Assembly: GCA_031216915.1 (NCBI GenBank)
Contig: CM062289.1
Span: 447,850,910 to 447,914,909, forward strand
Length of the DNA: 64,000 nucleotides
Reading direction: 5' to 3'
Origin: Pictodentalium vernedei
Lineage: Eukaryota; Mollusca; Scaphopoda; Dentaliida; Dentaliidae
Positions 23,998 through 36,028 of this stretch are shown in pieces. The notes under the pieces are model-generated. The model saw only the letters and a program-made list of their open reading frames with translations, had not been told where the DNA came from and made no database searches. The translations under genes and the position numbers were made by a program. The number at the start of each line of letters is the position of its first letter. Position 1 is the first letter of the stretch.

Positions 23998-25235
23998 CCG
24001 GTTTCACTGTGAGTCTCCCGGTCTGAGGCACCAACTTACACTAGCATGGTCACATCCTATTTTCTCCCGATTTTACACTTTTCAAAAATAGTTGTCCTGT
24101 TCTATTTTGAAAATTAAACAAGTTGCATTGTATGCCAAATATATTCTCATACTGTCGCGGTTACGTGAAATCAAAATTATATAAACTCAAAATATAAATT
24201 AAATAAAAACATAATCTTTCAAGTATAATTAACTTCAGCTGACCTTTTATATATACTATTGTTATGGTTCATACCAAATTTATCCATTTTGTGTAAAAAA
24301 AAAATATAATTGAATGTTTGTTGAAAACTGAAAAAAATCTGTTGTGAGATATCACAAGAATTAAGTTACCTCCCCTTACTTATATACAAACAGGTTCAGA
24401 ACAATCATGTCCAGGCTCCAGCAGAGTATTTTGTCTTCATTTTGAATCAACAGGATTATTTTGTTTGGATCTTTTTTCACAGTGGGAGTTATGAATACTG
24501 AGGGCACCTTCTCTAATGTGAGTAATACAAAACACAGTTCAAATATTTTTTTTAATAAAAAACGAAAACGAAATTACCACAATCACACACAACTTCATTG
24601 TACAGGCAACAACAGGTGTTTTTTTTTTAAACAAAATGATATGTATTGTTAGCATTGAGTAATTTTTATTGTACAATAAAACCTGTCAAAAGATAATAAG
24701 AATGAATATTTTTTCACTAAAAATGTACAGAGTGAACAAAGAATTTACATGAATAAATGGCATGAATGAAGAAGGAATGCACGTGTTGGTTCTTGAACGT
24801 TTTGGTCCTGGGGCGTTTTGGCCCAAGATGTTTCAGCATCCGTGTTTTGAAGCACCGAGATGGGCTTGCATGAGCAAGGAAAGGAAAAATGGCCAGACTG
24901 AGGGGGGGGGGGGGGGAGGGGGGGGTATATAGGGAGATAGGGATCCACTCACATAAAATTTGTGTGTGTCGGGGGGGGGGGGGGGGGGGGGGGGGCGGAC
25001 AGGGGGGGGGGGGGTCATTGGAACTGTGATATCCATATTTGTATGCTTTTACTGCCAAATACCATTGAAAGTGTTAAAATAAATTATTAAAATGAAATAT
25101 ATAATGCATTTGGGTTGGGGAGGGGGTGCACGGGTGGGACTATGGGATGCATAACAAGGAAAATATTGATGTATTGGCCGAGCGCAAAAATCTCACTGAC
25201 AAGCATCCAAATCTCACTGAGAGCTCATTAAAATC
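23998..25235. mobile_element. Unclassified insertion in the DIRS-B1 RT/RNase H region
   Basis: DIRS-B1 stops near TTCTGAGTTCTGTTAA and resumes with CTGGTTCTGAGTAAAG near 25257, so about 1.24 kb is foreign. The insert has repeated AATCTCACTGACA words near its right end, repeated GTCTCCCGG words at its left end, and two G-rich blocks (24902-24925, 24971-25013). No terminal inverted repeat or protein was recognised. Confidence 0.55.
24902..25013 (+). repeat. Pair of long G tracts
   Basis: Several G runs interrupted by single bases, with TATATAGGGAGATAGGG between them. The minus-strand proline-rich frames here are only translations of these tracts. Confidence 0.85.
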
Positions 25236-27245
25236 TCACTGACAGTCACCTTCAGAGGTTAACAGGGCTGGTTCTGAGTAAAGAATATCTGGAGGGGACG
25301 TGCGTGCAGACATCATCGGAATGAGATCCACAGCCGCTTCGCACAACTCCAACAGCCGCATGAATTCCCACACTATTAATGCGTCTTTGAGTGTAGACAA
25401 AAGCCAGCATAACAACTGACTAACTTCGCTCTGGAAGCAGACGAACCAGATTGTGTTGTGTGTCTCAAAGCTCAATCCCAAGTGAATAGACGACTTGTAC
25501 TGAGTTAGATCCGACTTTTTCTCATTTACGATGAAACCGAGACGTCAGAGTAATAGAAGCAGATTCTGAACATCGTTCTGAAGTATAATTCTGTTGCCGT
25601 ATCCCTGTAGAAGGTCGTCCAAGTTAGCCGACGTTACCGCAGACAAATGAGCTCGTAAATAAGACATTACCGAGTTCATTATTTGAGTGAAACACCCAGG
25701 GGGCCAGATTCAGACCAAAGTAAATTGTTCTGAACTGATACACCTTCCCTTGTACTGCGAATCGCAGGTACTTTTAGAATGCTGGATGTACAAGTACGGA
25801 TCCTTAGATCTATGCTTGCCGCATAGTCGATCACTCGAACGCTCGCTTTTACTGACTGAATGATTTCCATAAATAAACTTTTAGAGCCATGATAAACTTG
25901 TTATCCAGCTCAAGTCTATTACCAGTCGGAACGAGCTGTCTGGCTTTGGTACGAGGAACAGGAGACTGTGTAAAAATCTTGAGAATCCTGAATCTCGATG
26001 ACCTGTATTGCTTCCTTGATAAGAGAGCTTATACCTCCGGTAGGAGAAACTCTCTTATGCAAGAATTTGATGGAAGATTTGTCCCACGCAGACGTCTCAA
26101 TTGTGTCTGAGCGAATAGTGAATGTCTCGACCCCCCGCCTGCTCATCCAAACGCAGAAGAACTCTCCGAACATCTTCCCCAACCGTTTTTAAATGAACGT
26201 GGTCCAAAAAACGGTATGTATGCGGAAGATGAAGATAAGAAAATGCCTTCTTCCTCGCATTCAAGAGGATAAATACGGCGTCGTCTATACGACCGAAGGC
26301 CTGCGACACCTGCATAAACTGAACCGGAAAAGAAAGGACTTCCTCCTTTATCCGGATAAAGTCTGCGCCTAACAACGCCAGCAGTTTCTCTCCTGTCGTC
26401 GCAGCATTCTGATTCGGCGGAACAAAAGCAGGGTAGTATTGATGGATGAAAGTTATCACAACCATGTACTGTTTCGAAAGGGAAGGGTAATCCTCTTCTT
26501 TATCCCTTTTACCATCCAAGAGAATCAGTTGCGAATCTCAGTCCATTGCATCTGCCTGAACAGACGACTGGACCGACCCAGCACTGCCTGACAGCTCAGA
26601 TTCTGAATCTGAGGGAGGCAGCATCTGCACTTGCTGGGATGCTGCGATTAGCTGCGCAATCTGCGACAGCAAGTCCGTCATCGAGGCCTGAGGAGCAGCG
26701 GATTTCCGTTCCTTAGCCGCATGCTGCTCCTGGAACGGTGTGTCGGAAACAGATCCTTTCTCCGAGCGTCCTGATGACCAAGGCCTCATCTCCTTAGCTA
26801 CCGGATGGTCCGACTTGACGGGCAAAGAGTGGTTCCTTCTTCATGCAGCAGGCTGGAAAACCGAAGTCGGGCAGTTAGGATGCGGTCATGCGTGCTTAAA
26901 AAACATAGCGGAGGAAGCCGTGACTGAAGCTGACCCCGGCTGCAGACTAGACGGAGCGTCCCGAGAGGTGGGGGGACATATGCTCCCTCTCGTGCAAGTT
27001 TCCAATCAGAAAACTTCATTTAGGCCTTGTGAAACATAGCGGAGGAAGCCTTGACTGAAGCCGACCCCGCCTGCAGACTAAACAGAGCGTCCCGAGTGGA
27101 GGGTGGACATATGCTCCGGCTTGTGTAGGTTTCTCAAAACAACATCTGACCCCAGACGTTGCTATGTTAAAGAAGGGGGCCTCTCCTGCTCGAGGTCTAT
27201 CAGACCTCTCCGAGTACCAGAACTTGCAGACTTCCTCCCTATTTC
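25236..27245 (-). pseudogene. RT and gag remnants of DIRS-B1
   Basis: 25236-25481 encodes MGLSFETHNTIWF and EFMRLLELCEAAVDLIPM, matching the segment after the YLDD motif of DIRS-A. 26097-26519 and 26538-26825 match gag (for example ASMTDLLSQIAQLIAASQQ). All frames are short. The gag sequence for a tandem 'catagcggaggaagcc' unit occurs twice (about 26905 and 27035), a small internal duplication. Confidence 0.75.
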
Positions 27246-27467
27246 CGTCGTCGCTGGGTGAGCATTTATATTTTATTACATGCCCATGCAGTCTCTCTTA
27301 TGCAATACGGCGTGCAATACGGCTGTGCAATACGGAATTCCGTACTGCACACCAACCTGTTCCAACCGGGACTTTTTTTATGCAATGCGACTGCATAAAG
27401 TGCATGGTGTTTACCACCGTTGATAGAAAAGAAAATTAGGTCAGTAGGTGCTTGGGTCATGTAATAA

Positions 27468-27600
27468 ATACAAAACCACATGTATGTTTCAATGAGTCGT
27501 TTTGTATTCAATTTGTCAGATGTGCGTAGAAAGACGTTCCCACGCACATCTGACTCATTGAATACAAAACGACTCATTGAAACATACATGTAGTTTTGTC
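27468..27600. repeat. Very long hairpin, about 55-60-bp arms
   Basis: ACAAAACCACATGTATG... on the left pairs with ...CATACATGTAGTTTTGT on the right, through GTTTTGTATTCAAT / ATTGAATACAAAAC and CAGATGTGCGT / ACGCACATCTG, around a roughly 15-nt loop. It is absent from the DIRS-A gag region, so it looks like a foldback element inserted into DIRS-B1. Confidence 0.8.
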
Positions 27601-28109
27601 TATATAGTGCTCGCTCCACCCAATCCACTTCTTAGACCGCAAGACTTACCCGGCGTCACGGCACCCATGGACGGAGTACCGCTTCACCGGTCAAGCTAGC
27701 TGCTTGCAAGAGATTAACAGCTTTACCCAAAGGCCCTAACTCTTGCAATAATGAGCACTGCAGCTAGCTCTATATGCTCCACGGAGTGCAAGGACGGTAA
27801 CACACTTGGATGGGTGTAAGAATATCATCACCATGTTCATGTTCCTCAGAAATAGAAACTGACAGAATGAATTAAAATACAGTAAGAGGCTCTGGTCCTC
27901 GGAACCTCACCGCCAACAATGTACCACGACACACGACTCTAACATCAGTCATCCCAGTGCTACACAAGACTGACAAGAGTCCACAGGAGTGTATCAACTA
28001 AAGTCGATATCAGTCCTCCAAACTCCACAACAAAATATATATATAAAATATATATATAACTGAGATACATGAATAATAACAATCATAATTAAATTCCAAA
28101 TATTTTTTG

Positions 28110-29472
28110 TAAGGCCATACAAAGTTGATTGTCTGTTTCTCAGGCCATTTTTTTCAAAAAAAGCATGCGGGTGGGCGTTTTTTTTTTCTTTTTATTTTCT
28201 CCCCGAGAGGTTGTTTGTGGTAATTTGACACCAGGGCTCGCCTTGAGTAAAATGGTCGGGGCCTAAAAAAAGTGCCCCACATATTGAGGTCAGGGCCTTT
28301 TCGGGGCTGATTTTCCATTTTGTCCATTATTGTTAGTGCTTTTTTGTGGAAAATGTCGGGGCTTGAAAAAAAGCCCCCAGCAAGTGCTCCTCGGGGCTGA
28401 TCTCGGGGCCTGGGCTGATCAGCCCCGACTCAAGGCAAGCCCTGGACGCTCACCCAAACGCCTGGTGGACCACGCAAAATTTCGCAAATATATTGGTTAT
28501 TCACCATAGGGGTGTTGGGTCGTAAATGAAGTGGGGTTTGAATGTTTGTTTTTTCAGTGAAACGTGAAAATTATAACACAGGACAAAAGTCACGAAACGC
28601 CTCGTGGGTGAAACATCTCAGGTTGAAACGTCTCTGGGACAAATCAAATGTCGAAGTGCCAACTTTCAGAGATTTATATTTTACCAAAAAAAAAAAATCC
28701 TTTCACAACCTGCCTAATAAAATCGTGAATTGCAATTTTTCCCCATTATATTCAAAATTATCACAACCCATTTGAACGGGCAGTTCATCCATAAATCATA
28801 TTTTTTTGAAATCTGAAAATGAAAATACAAAACGAACGTTTGCGTGTTTTTATTAACCAATTTGACCGCACATACCTGCCTATATGCGATTTATTTTCAA
28901 CTATGACTGTTACTTTTATATCAAGCAATGGTTACTATTAGTTATTCAATTATCCCGCATCTCAAATGCATTTATTTAAATTAACTGGGAAACTCGTAAC
29001 GGTTTCAAATAACAGTACACAAATTCCCAATGACAGCCATTTACAATACAAATGTTACTAAAAATAAATGCCAGGAGACTGTGTTCCATTCAACATAGCA
29101 CCTGACTTTGCAGACTTTCTGAGGGTTGGTGCGAACGTGGTGCGAATCGACCATTCCCCTTTGTGACTGTTTGTTGTCAGACTGAAAGACACCTTCCTTC
29201 TTGCTGTCATTATGACTTACCTTTTACAGAATAAAACACTTTCTGTCGTGAATATTGCTAAAACCCACCCACTTTATTAAGGTATGATGTAGAAAAAGCT
29301 TGAAGTGTGTTAATTTAAAATTTGCGAACGCATCGATATCGATTTACCGAAATGAGCACAATATCTCAAATTTTTTTTGAAGATTTTTTGGTGTCATAAA
29401 AAGGTTGCATGAGCACCAAAAATGACCATGCACGCGGGCCTGAGAAACAGTGGTTCTTTTTTTTATGGCTTA
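28110..29472. mobile_element. Foldback element with MITE-c-type ends, in DIRS-B1 leader
   Basis: Left end TAAGGCC...CTGTTTCTCAGGCC (28110-28146) and right end GGCCTGAGAAACAG...GGCTTA (29437-29472) are inverted repeats, and both match the outer end of MITE-c. DIRS-B1 leader sequence continues on both sides. The interior (1.3 kb) contains a nested hAT-like foldback at 28231-28445 and otherwise unique AT-rich DNA with no transposase. Confidence 0.55.
28231..28445. mobile_element. Small foldback element, hAT-like ends
   Basis: Inverted ends CCAGGGCTCGCCTTGAG and CTCAAGGCAAGCCCTGG enclose GGGGC-rich repeats (TCGGGGCCT, GGGGCTGA). The CAGGG start resembles hAT ends, but no 8-bp target duplication is visible. 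Confidence 0.5.
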
Positions 29473-30360
29473 AACAAATTTTTTTTTTGAAAAACGCCTA
29501 AGTTCCCAAAGGGAACATGAAGAGCCCAATGGCATCCCGATAGAGCCTAAGTGTGGACAAAATCCAAAATTTTATGAGCTACACTACCGGAATAATAATC
29601 CATGTATTCTACAGTATATTACAGTAATAGAATATAAGAAACTACCTAAATATGAGAACGTTGATAATGTAAACAATGTCAATGTAAACAAAACATCAGG
29701 CACACAAAAAGGCCCAAAATCAGAACCAATTGAAATGCTATCAAATGAAAAGCTAGATCTTCATACGACGAAAAAATGATATATTGGATAGAATATGCAA
29801 GACTAAATGGCCTAACACCCCTAGGGTGAGGACGAAACCCTGGGGAAGAACCAGAATAATATTCTGTAATAAATGTTCAACTCCCAAGAAATTTAATAAA
29901 AAATTTAAATAAAAAACAGCCAAAAAGCTTAAGAGTTTAACAGGAATGGTTCATGGAAGGATAGGGAAGGAATATTTAACACACAGTGGAATAATCATTT
30001 TTAAAAATGATGACGTCAGGCATATGTCCTGAAATTGGGAAACATAAAATAATTTTATGAATATTATAAAGTTACAGCCCTGAACGTCCAAAACCACCGT
30101 TGAACACTTCCTTCATCCAATAACAGCCTTGTATCCACCAATTCTTGCGTTGATTTGTGTCTGGCATCCTCAAACTAGAGGCTCTACAGAGTCTGTAATC
30201 GCTCACCTGGAACTACATATAACAAGAAGGACGCCAACGCCCTATAGCTCACCAACATTCCTCTCTGATAGTAACTTTGGCAAACACAAGAACTGTATCA
30301 AACAGGCTCATAACATGCGACAAAGCTTACCTAAACACAACCTCTTAAAAGTAAAACACA

Positions 30361-30900
30361 GAAACTGACATAAACACTTAGTTAAACATGAAATTCTGAG
30401 CTAAACAGAAAACTAAACGTAAATAAAAATGTGAAGAAAACTGTTTAAGATGCAGGGTATGAGGGGTTAATCTTGGAACAATTATACTGCGGAACATGTA
30501 TGATGAATGTAAGTGACATGGGAAGAGAAGGAACACAGCATCTGACCTAAACACTGAGTGAAACATGAAATTCTAAGCTAAACAGAAAACTAAACGCAAC
30601 TAAAAATGTGAAGAAAAATGTTTAAAATGCAGGGTATGAGGGGTTAATCATGAAACAATGATACTGAGGAACATGTATGATGAATATAAGTGCCATTGGA
30701 AGAGAAGCAGCACATCAGCTGACCTAAACACTAAGTTAAACATGAAATTCCGAGCTAAACAGAAAACTAAACGCAACTAAAAATGTCAAGAAAAATGTCT
30801 AAAATGTAGGGTATGAGGGGTTAAATCATGGTAAAATGATAATAATCATCATATAGCAACATAATAAAAGCCATGATATGGAAATAGGGCGAATAAGTGA
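30361..30900. repeat. 177-bp tandem repeat, about 3 copies
   Basis: ACATGAAATTC recurs at about 30386, 30563 and 30740, with GGGTATGAGGGGTTAA in each unit. It forms the left part of the repeat region ending at 35674. Confidence 0.8.
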
Positions 30901-31774
30901 CCTAAACAGAAACTTTAACATTATTGGACACGTACACTGATGCCGAAGCCGACCGATCGAGCCATGCCATAAGCCTAAAAGTGTGATTTCCCATAGGCCC
31001 CTCCGAAGAAAAGCATATACCAACTAGATGAAGCGATTGTGCCCACACAATACATAGGATTTTCCTATGAGCTGCAATTGTGGCCATGTTTGAAACATTA
31101 CATCAACATTACATGAGGATCATTGGTAGAAGGTGTCTCAGTCTTCAATCACATGAAGTTTAAAAACATTTGAATCCATCAAACAGAATCATAGAATGTC
31201 TGGTGGCCATATTTTCCAACCAACGGGAATAAAAAGAGGATCGTTTGTAGAGGGCCTCCTATAAACCATTCTGCAATTGTGGCCATGTTTGCAATACGAT
31301 CAAAATTAAAATGAAGAATGTCGTGGAGGGTATCCCAGTTATCAACCATGCAAAATATCAAAACATTTGGCCCAGTGGTTTCAGAGCAGAAGAGTTTTCA
31401 AAACTGACTAATCAGAATCAAAGAATGCTTCTGGCGACCACATTTTTTCACGCAACAGTTGTAGAGAACCTCTCATAGACAATGCCTGCCAAGTCTGGTT
31501 CAAATTGGCTCAGTACTTTCAGTGAAGATGATAAAAATGTGATTTCCCATAGGGTTTATATAGTAACTATAAGCCACAATTGCAGTCATAATTGCAACCT
31601 GATGAAGATTAAAATGAGGATCACTGGTAAAGGGAGTTACAGTCATCAGTCACACTAAGTTTTCAAACCATTTGGCTGTTTAGTTTCAAAGAAGATTTTC
31701 TTGAAAATGCACACATTTATGAATTCTGTTTCAACAAAAAAAAAATCAGTAAAAGAAGGTTAAATATTTTGAAA

Positions 31775-33410
31775 GTTAAAAAATTTATAGTAATTTATAT
31801 ATTTTTTATACTTACCAATGACCCAGACATAGCTGGTGCTAACTCTTAAAAATCTAGGGCCAAACTCAAATTTTGCCCCCCAATCCCCAAAATTTGCATC
31901 TAAAACCAAAAGAAATCATGTCCTAAAGGACCTCCATACTTTGCCCTTACTGCGCATGCGCAGTGTCAAGGACGTTCCGAAATTGGCGCCAATTATCATT
32001 CTTACAAGCATTGCCTGGTCAGCGCTATGTACTCAGCGGGGAGGTAAGAGTTCCCAACTCCTGGGAGGGCCATCCCCGTCTGGGTCATTGGTAAGTATAA
32101 AAAATATATAAATTACTATAAATTTTTTAACATTTTTATACTGTACCAATGACCCAGACATAGCTGAATAGTAAAAAGGCTGGAGGGCCTAGGACATGAA
32201 GGAAAATCCAATAAGCTCAACTATATAATATAGAGTCAACCCCTCAAGGAGAAAAGGAGTATTAGGCTTTACATGTATCTTTCTTATTTTATGTTAAATT
32301 AGAAAGATACAATACCCTTCATAATTGAGCACAATAACACTCATGTTCTCTATTAACATCCAGTATAACCCATTATACTAATTATTTTTAAAGTAAGCCA
32401 ATAAATAAAGCTAGTCCAGAGAATTGAGACTCTTTATATTCTTTAAAAGTGTCCGAGGATAGTATATTAATGCCGATTTGACACTTGACATATACAAATG
32501 CTTCACACCGAGTTACACTTTAAAAATATGACATGAATGAATTTTTAACATTAATATTACACTTTAAAACCATCCCGGAAACGACTCAGAAATACTGACT
32601 TCGGAGGAGGCATTCCCTTACTTTTCACTATAAAGCAGGTGACCTAAGGGAACACCCTCCCCCCCCCCCCTTCCCCTTGCCCTGGGTCAAATAGCCCAGA
32701 GCGCAGAGGGCAGCCGGACGGAGTCACTGCCGGAACAGAAAGCCTGCATAACTATAGTTGCAACTGTTTAGTGGACAACATTCTGAGCAACAGATAATGG
32801 ACCTAAACAATGCAGGTCTCCAGAAATGGACTCAATATTTCTGAGATAAAAATTCGTGAATGTGGATGGCTGAGACCAATAAGCAGCCTTCATTAAATCT
32901 GTAATAGCAATACTATTAGCATAAGCCCAAGAAGTAGAAAGAGCTCTTACTTCATGAGCCGAAATCTTAAGCACAGACTGCTGAGAAGAAGATAAATTTT
33001 CATAAGCAGTTCGGATAGTTAATTGAATCCATCTAGCAATAGAATGGACCGAAATGTCCTTTCTATTAGGCATCAGAGACAGAAAGAAATGTTTTCGTCC
33101 CTTTCTGATAAACTGAGATCTCTGTTTATAGATACGTAACGCTCTAACAGGACAGAGTAAAGGCCTACGCCCGTCTGAAGACATAAGAGCCTTAATAACA
33201 ATAGGTTCTGGATATTTATTAGGAGCCTGATTCTTAGCTAAAAATCCCACATTAGTAGTGAAGGTGATAGTGTTCCCGACACTACGATAGTGAGAATCAT
33301 CCACCGATAGTGCATGAAGCTCACTGACTCTTCTAGCAGAAGAGAAAGCTAAGAGAAAAGCTGTCTTATAAGACAAGAATTTGAAATCTACTGTCCCAAG
33401 AGGTTCAAAT
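31775..33410 (-). mobile_element. DIRS-A copy 3, truncated
   Basis: Has the left end, terminal repeat, ICR (32078-32166), hairpin and the recombinase C-terminal part, then stops at about 33410 against repeat sequence. The right three quarters (RNase H, RT, gag, right end) are missing. Its sequence is closer to copy A5 than to the degenerate copies 1, 2 and 4. Confidence 0.88.
32078..32166 (-). other. DIRS internal complementary region, copy A3
   Basis: Same structure as in the other DIRS-A copies (junction at 32131/32132). The right end it would pair with has been lost from this copy. Confidence 0.85.
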
Positions 33411-33412
33411 TT
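32768..33412 (-). pseudogene. Tyrosine recombinase C-terminal fragment of DIRS-A3
   Basis: About 214 codons open to the natural stop, starting FEPLGTVDF and containing SSARRVSELHAL (first catalytic Arg), KISAHEVRALSTSWAY (His and second Arg) and STFTNFYLRNI (nucleophilic Tyr). The N-terminal part is cut off by the truncation; codons upstream to 33472 come from the flanking repeat. Missing its core-binding half, it is unlikely to be active. Confidence 0.85.
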
Positions 33413-34255
33413 GATTTCCCATAGGCTTTCCATGGTAACTATGAGCTGCAATTGTGGCCATGTTCGCAACATTACATCAGCATTACATGAGTATCATTGG
33501 TAGAAGGTGTCCCAGTCTTCAATCACGTGAAGATTCAAAACATTGAATCCATCAAACAGAATCATAGAATGTCTCTGGTGGCCATATTTTCCAGCCAATG
33601 GGAACAAAAAGAGGATCGTTTGTAGAGGGCCTCATATAGACCATTCTTGCCAAGTTTTGGTTCACGTCAGCTCAATAGTTCCAGAGAGAAGATGGAAATG
33701 CGATTTCCTGTAGGTTTTTTCTATAGTAACTATAAACTGCAATTGTGGCCATGTTTGCAATACGATCAACATTAAAATGAGGAACGTTGGTGGAGGGTGA
33801 CCCAGTTATCAACCATGCAAAGGTTCAAAACATTTGGACCTGTGGTTTCAAAGGAGAAGAGTTTTCAAAACTGACCAATCAGAATCAAAGAATGCTTCTG
33901 GCGGCCCCGTTTTTTCACCCAATAGGAATAAAATGAGTAACAGTTGTAGAGAACCTCTCATATGCAATGCCTGCCAAGTCTGGTTCACACTGGCTCAATG
34001 CTTTCAGTGATGATAATGAAAATGTGATTTCCTATAGGGTTTCTATAGTAATTATAAGCCACAATTACAGCCATAATTGCAACCTGATGAAGATTAAAAT
34101 GAGGATCATTGGTAGAGGGGGTTACAGTTATCAGTCACACTAAGTTTTCAAACCATTTGGCCTTGTAGTTTCGCAGAAGATTTTCTTGAAAATGCACACA
34201 ATTATGAATTTTGTTTTCAACAAAAAATCAGTAAAAGAAGGTTAAATATTTTTGA
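33411..34255. repeat. Second copy of the segment flanking DIRS-A3
   Basis: Matches 30990-31774 (for example CATCAAACAGAATCATAGAA at 31169 and 33550, and AATCAGTAAAAGAAGGTTAA at 31744 and 34225). It contains the uninterrupted version of the DIRS-A3 insertion point (ATATTTTTGAAAACTTAC). Confidence 0.75.
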
Positions 34256-35674
34256 AAACTTACAACTTTTTTCAGACAGTATTCTCTTTTCAAAATAGCT
34301 TTGGATAGGTAAAAAGGTTACAGGAAACACATTACTCCAATTTTTGCAAATCTTAAAAGATATACAATAATTACTTTCATCTAAGCTGACATGATTGCAA
34401 GAGAATGTAAACAAAAACTTCCCCCTGTTTTCCAAACACCTGTCAACAATCAGTATTTTCTGATGCATATATCAGCATCCATGTACAGTTGCAATGGTTT
34501 ACAGTTAAGTCAAAATAAGTTGTAGGATAACCCTATAAACTATGTATTTTTTTCTCTTCCTACACTAATAAGACCAGAAGCTGACATCATTTTCTGTAAA
34601 GCTCTCAATGATAGCTTTCCAGAGAATGTCAGATTCTGATCTTGTAAGGGCAGGAGCAGCAGTTTACTTAGTTTATTGAAGTTATGCTACAGCTTATTTT
34701 GACTTGTACTGTATACACAATATTTTGTTTTTTTCCCCCCAGTTCTCAGTGGAGAAAACTGGGACCAACCCTTACCAGATTCTCAAAAAACAAGTATTTT
34801 GCTGACAGTACTGATCTTCATGCAGACAGGAGAGGCACTGGGTTAAGCATTAGAATATATAGCCTCTGGTGGCCGCATATTTCCATCCTCTCATAGACCA
34901 TCCCTGCCAGGTTTGGTTCACATCGGCTCAGTAGTTCCGGAGATGAAGATGAAAATGTGATTTGCAACAGGGTTTCTATAGTAACTATAAGATGCAATTG
35001 TGGCCATGTTTGCAACCCGATCAACATTAAATGAGGATCGTTGGTAGAGAGGGTCCCAGTCATCACTTATGTGAAGTTTCAAAACATTTGGCCCAGCAGT
35101 TTCAGAGGTGAAGATTTTTGAAAATCCACCTATCAGAATCAAAGAATGCCACTAGCGGCCATGTTTTTCAACCCACGGGAACAAAATGAGGATCGTTTGT
35201 AGAGGACCTCCCACAGACTATCCCTGCCAGGTTTGTTTTCACGTCACCTTGGTTTTTCCAGAGAAGAAGAGGAAAATGTGATTTCCCATAGGGTTTCTAC
35301 AGTAACTATAAGCCGCAATTGCGGCCATGTTTTGACCCAATCAACATTAAATGAGGATTGTTGGTAGAGAGAATCCCAGTCATCATTTATGTGAAGTTTC
35401 AAAACATTTGGCCTGGCAGTTTCAGAGGAGAAGATTTTTGAAAATCCACCAACCAGAATTAAAGAATGCCTCTGGAAGCCATGTTTTTCATCCAACAGGA
35501 ACAAAATGAGGATAGTTTGTAGAGGACCTCCCGTAGACCATTCTCTTGTCAAGTTTGGGTCACACTAACTCAGCAGTTACAGAGAAGAAGATGAAAATGT
35601 TAAAAGGTCACGGATGCCGGATGTCAAGTGATGAGAAAAGCTCACATGGCCTTTTAGGTCAAGTGAGCTAAAAA

Positions 35675-36028
35675 GGAGATTGTAAAGCACAGATGTCATT
35701 TCATTGTTGACGACTTTTAGGGCCAAACAAAGAATGATATTGGCGCCAATTCCAGTCACTTCCTGACGACTGCGCATGCGTGGAGAGTAAATGTATTGAC
35801 GGCCAGATAGGACTTTTAATTTTCTGTTTTGCAAGCAGATTTTGGGGATTGGGGGGGGGGGGGGGGTTCAAAATTTGTGTTTGGCCCTTGATAACTTAGA
35901 GTTAGCACCAGCTAGTCTGGGCCATTGGGTGATAGTATAAAAATACAGATTACACTGAAGCTTTCCACATTCATTGCAGTTTCGAGCCACAATGTAAGCT
36001 AATTTCCCTCACTCAAAAATCCTTCCTG
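35675..36028. other. DIRS-B1 right end and adjoining intron
   Basis: 35675-35945 is the right terminal repeat of DIRS-B1, with a 17-18-nt G run near 35850. 35946-36028 contains text reminiscent of a C2H2 zinc-finger coding unit on the minus strand (CAATGAATGTGGAAAGC), but it is not open. Confidence 0.5.

Larger units (their letters stand above)
30171..35674. repeat. Large dispersed repeat region (b), host of DIRS-A3
   Basis: Starts near AGAGGCTCTACAGAGTCTG with GCTCACCTGG at 30201-30210 and ends TCAAGTGAGC (35659-35668) then TAAAAAGG, the same end design as 8684-10115. The body holds 177-bp tandem units (30361-30900) and diverged units of about 330 bp with GATTTCCCATAGGG and GTGGCCATGTTT words (for example 31550, 33415, 33720, 34030, 34960, 35290). 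34255-34850 is non-repetitive, so this may not be a single insertion. Confidence 0.5.
21293..35945 (-). mobile_element. DIRS-B copy 1, split by several later insertions
   Basis: The left end begins near AAATTTAAAGTAATTTG at 21293 and the right end finishes AGTATAAAAATA at 35945, with inverted terminal repeats (about 21330-21500 and 35699-35935). Pieces: 21293-23997 (ICR, decayed recombinase, RNase H), 25236-28109 (RT, gag), 29473-30170 (leader) and 35675-35945 (right end). The order agrees with DIRS-A. Insertions at 23998-25235, 28110-29472 and 30171-35674 separate them, and the last of these contains DIRS-A3. All coding frames are broken, so this family looks older than DIRS-A here. Confidence 0.8.

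Noticed and set aside
22800..25058. Proline-rich proteins encoded on the minus strand
   Set aside because: They are translations of G tracts with no other coding character.
34573..34643. Plus-strand exon with a good acceptor and GTAAGG donor
   Set aside because: Two frames have stops, the remaining one has no recognisable protein, and an equally protein-like frame exists on the opposite strand; no consistent gene model.
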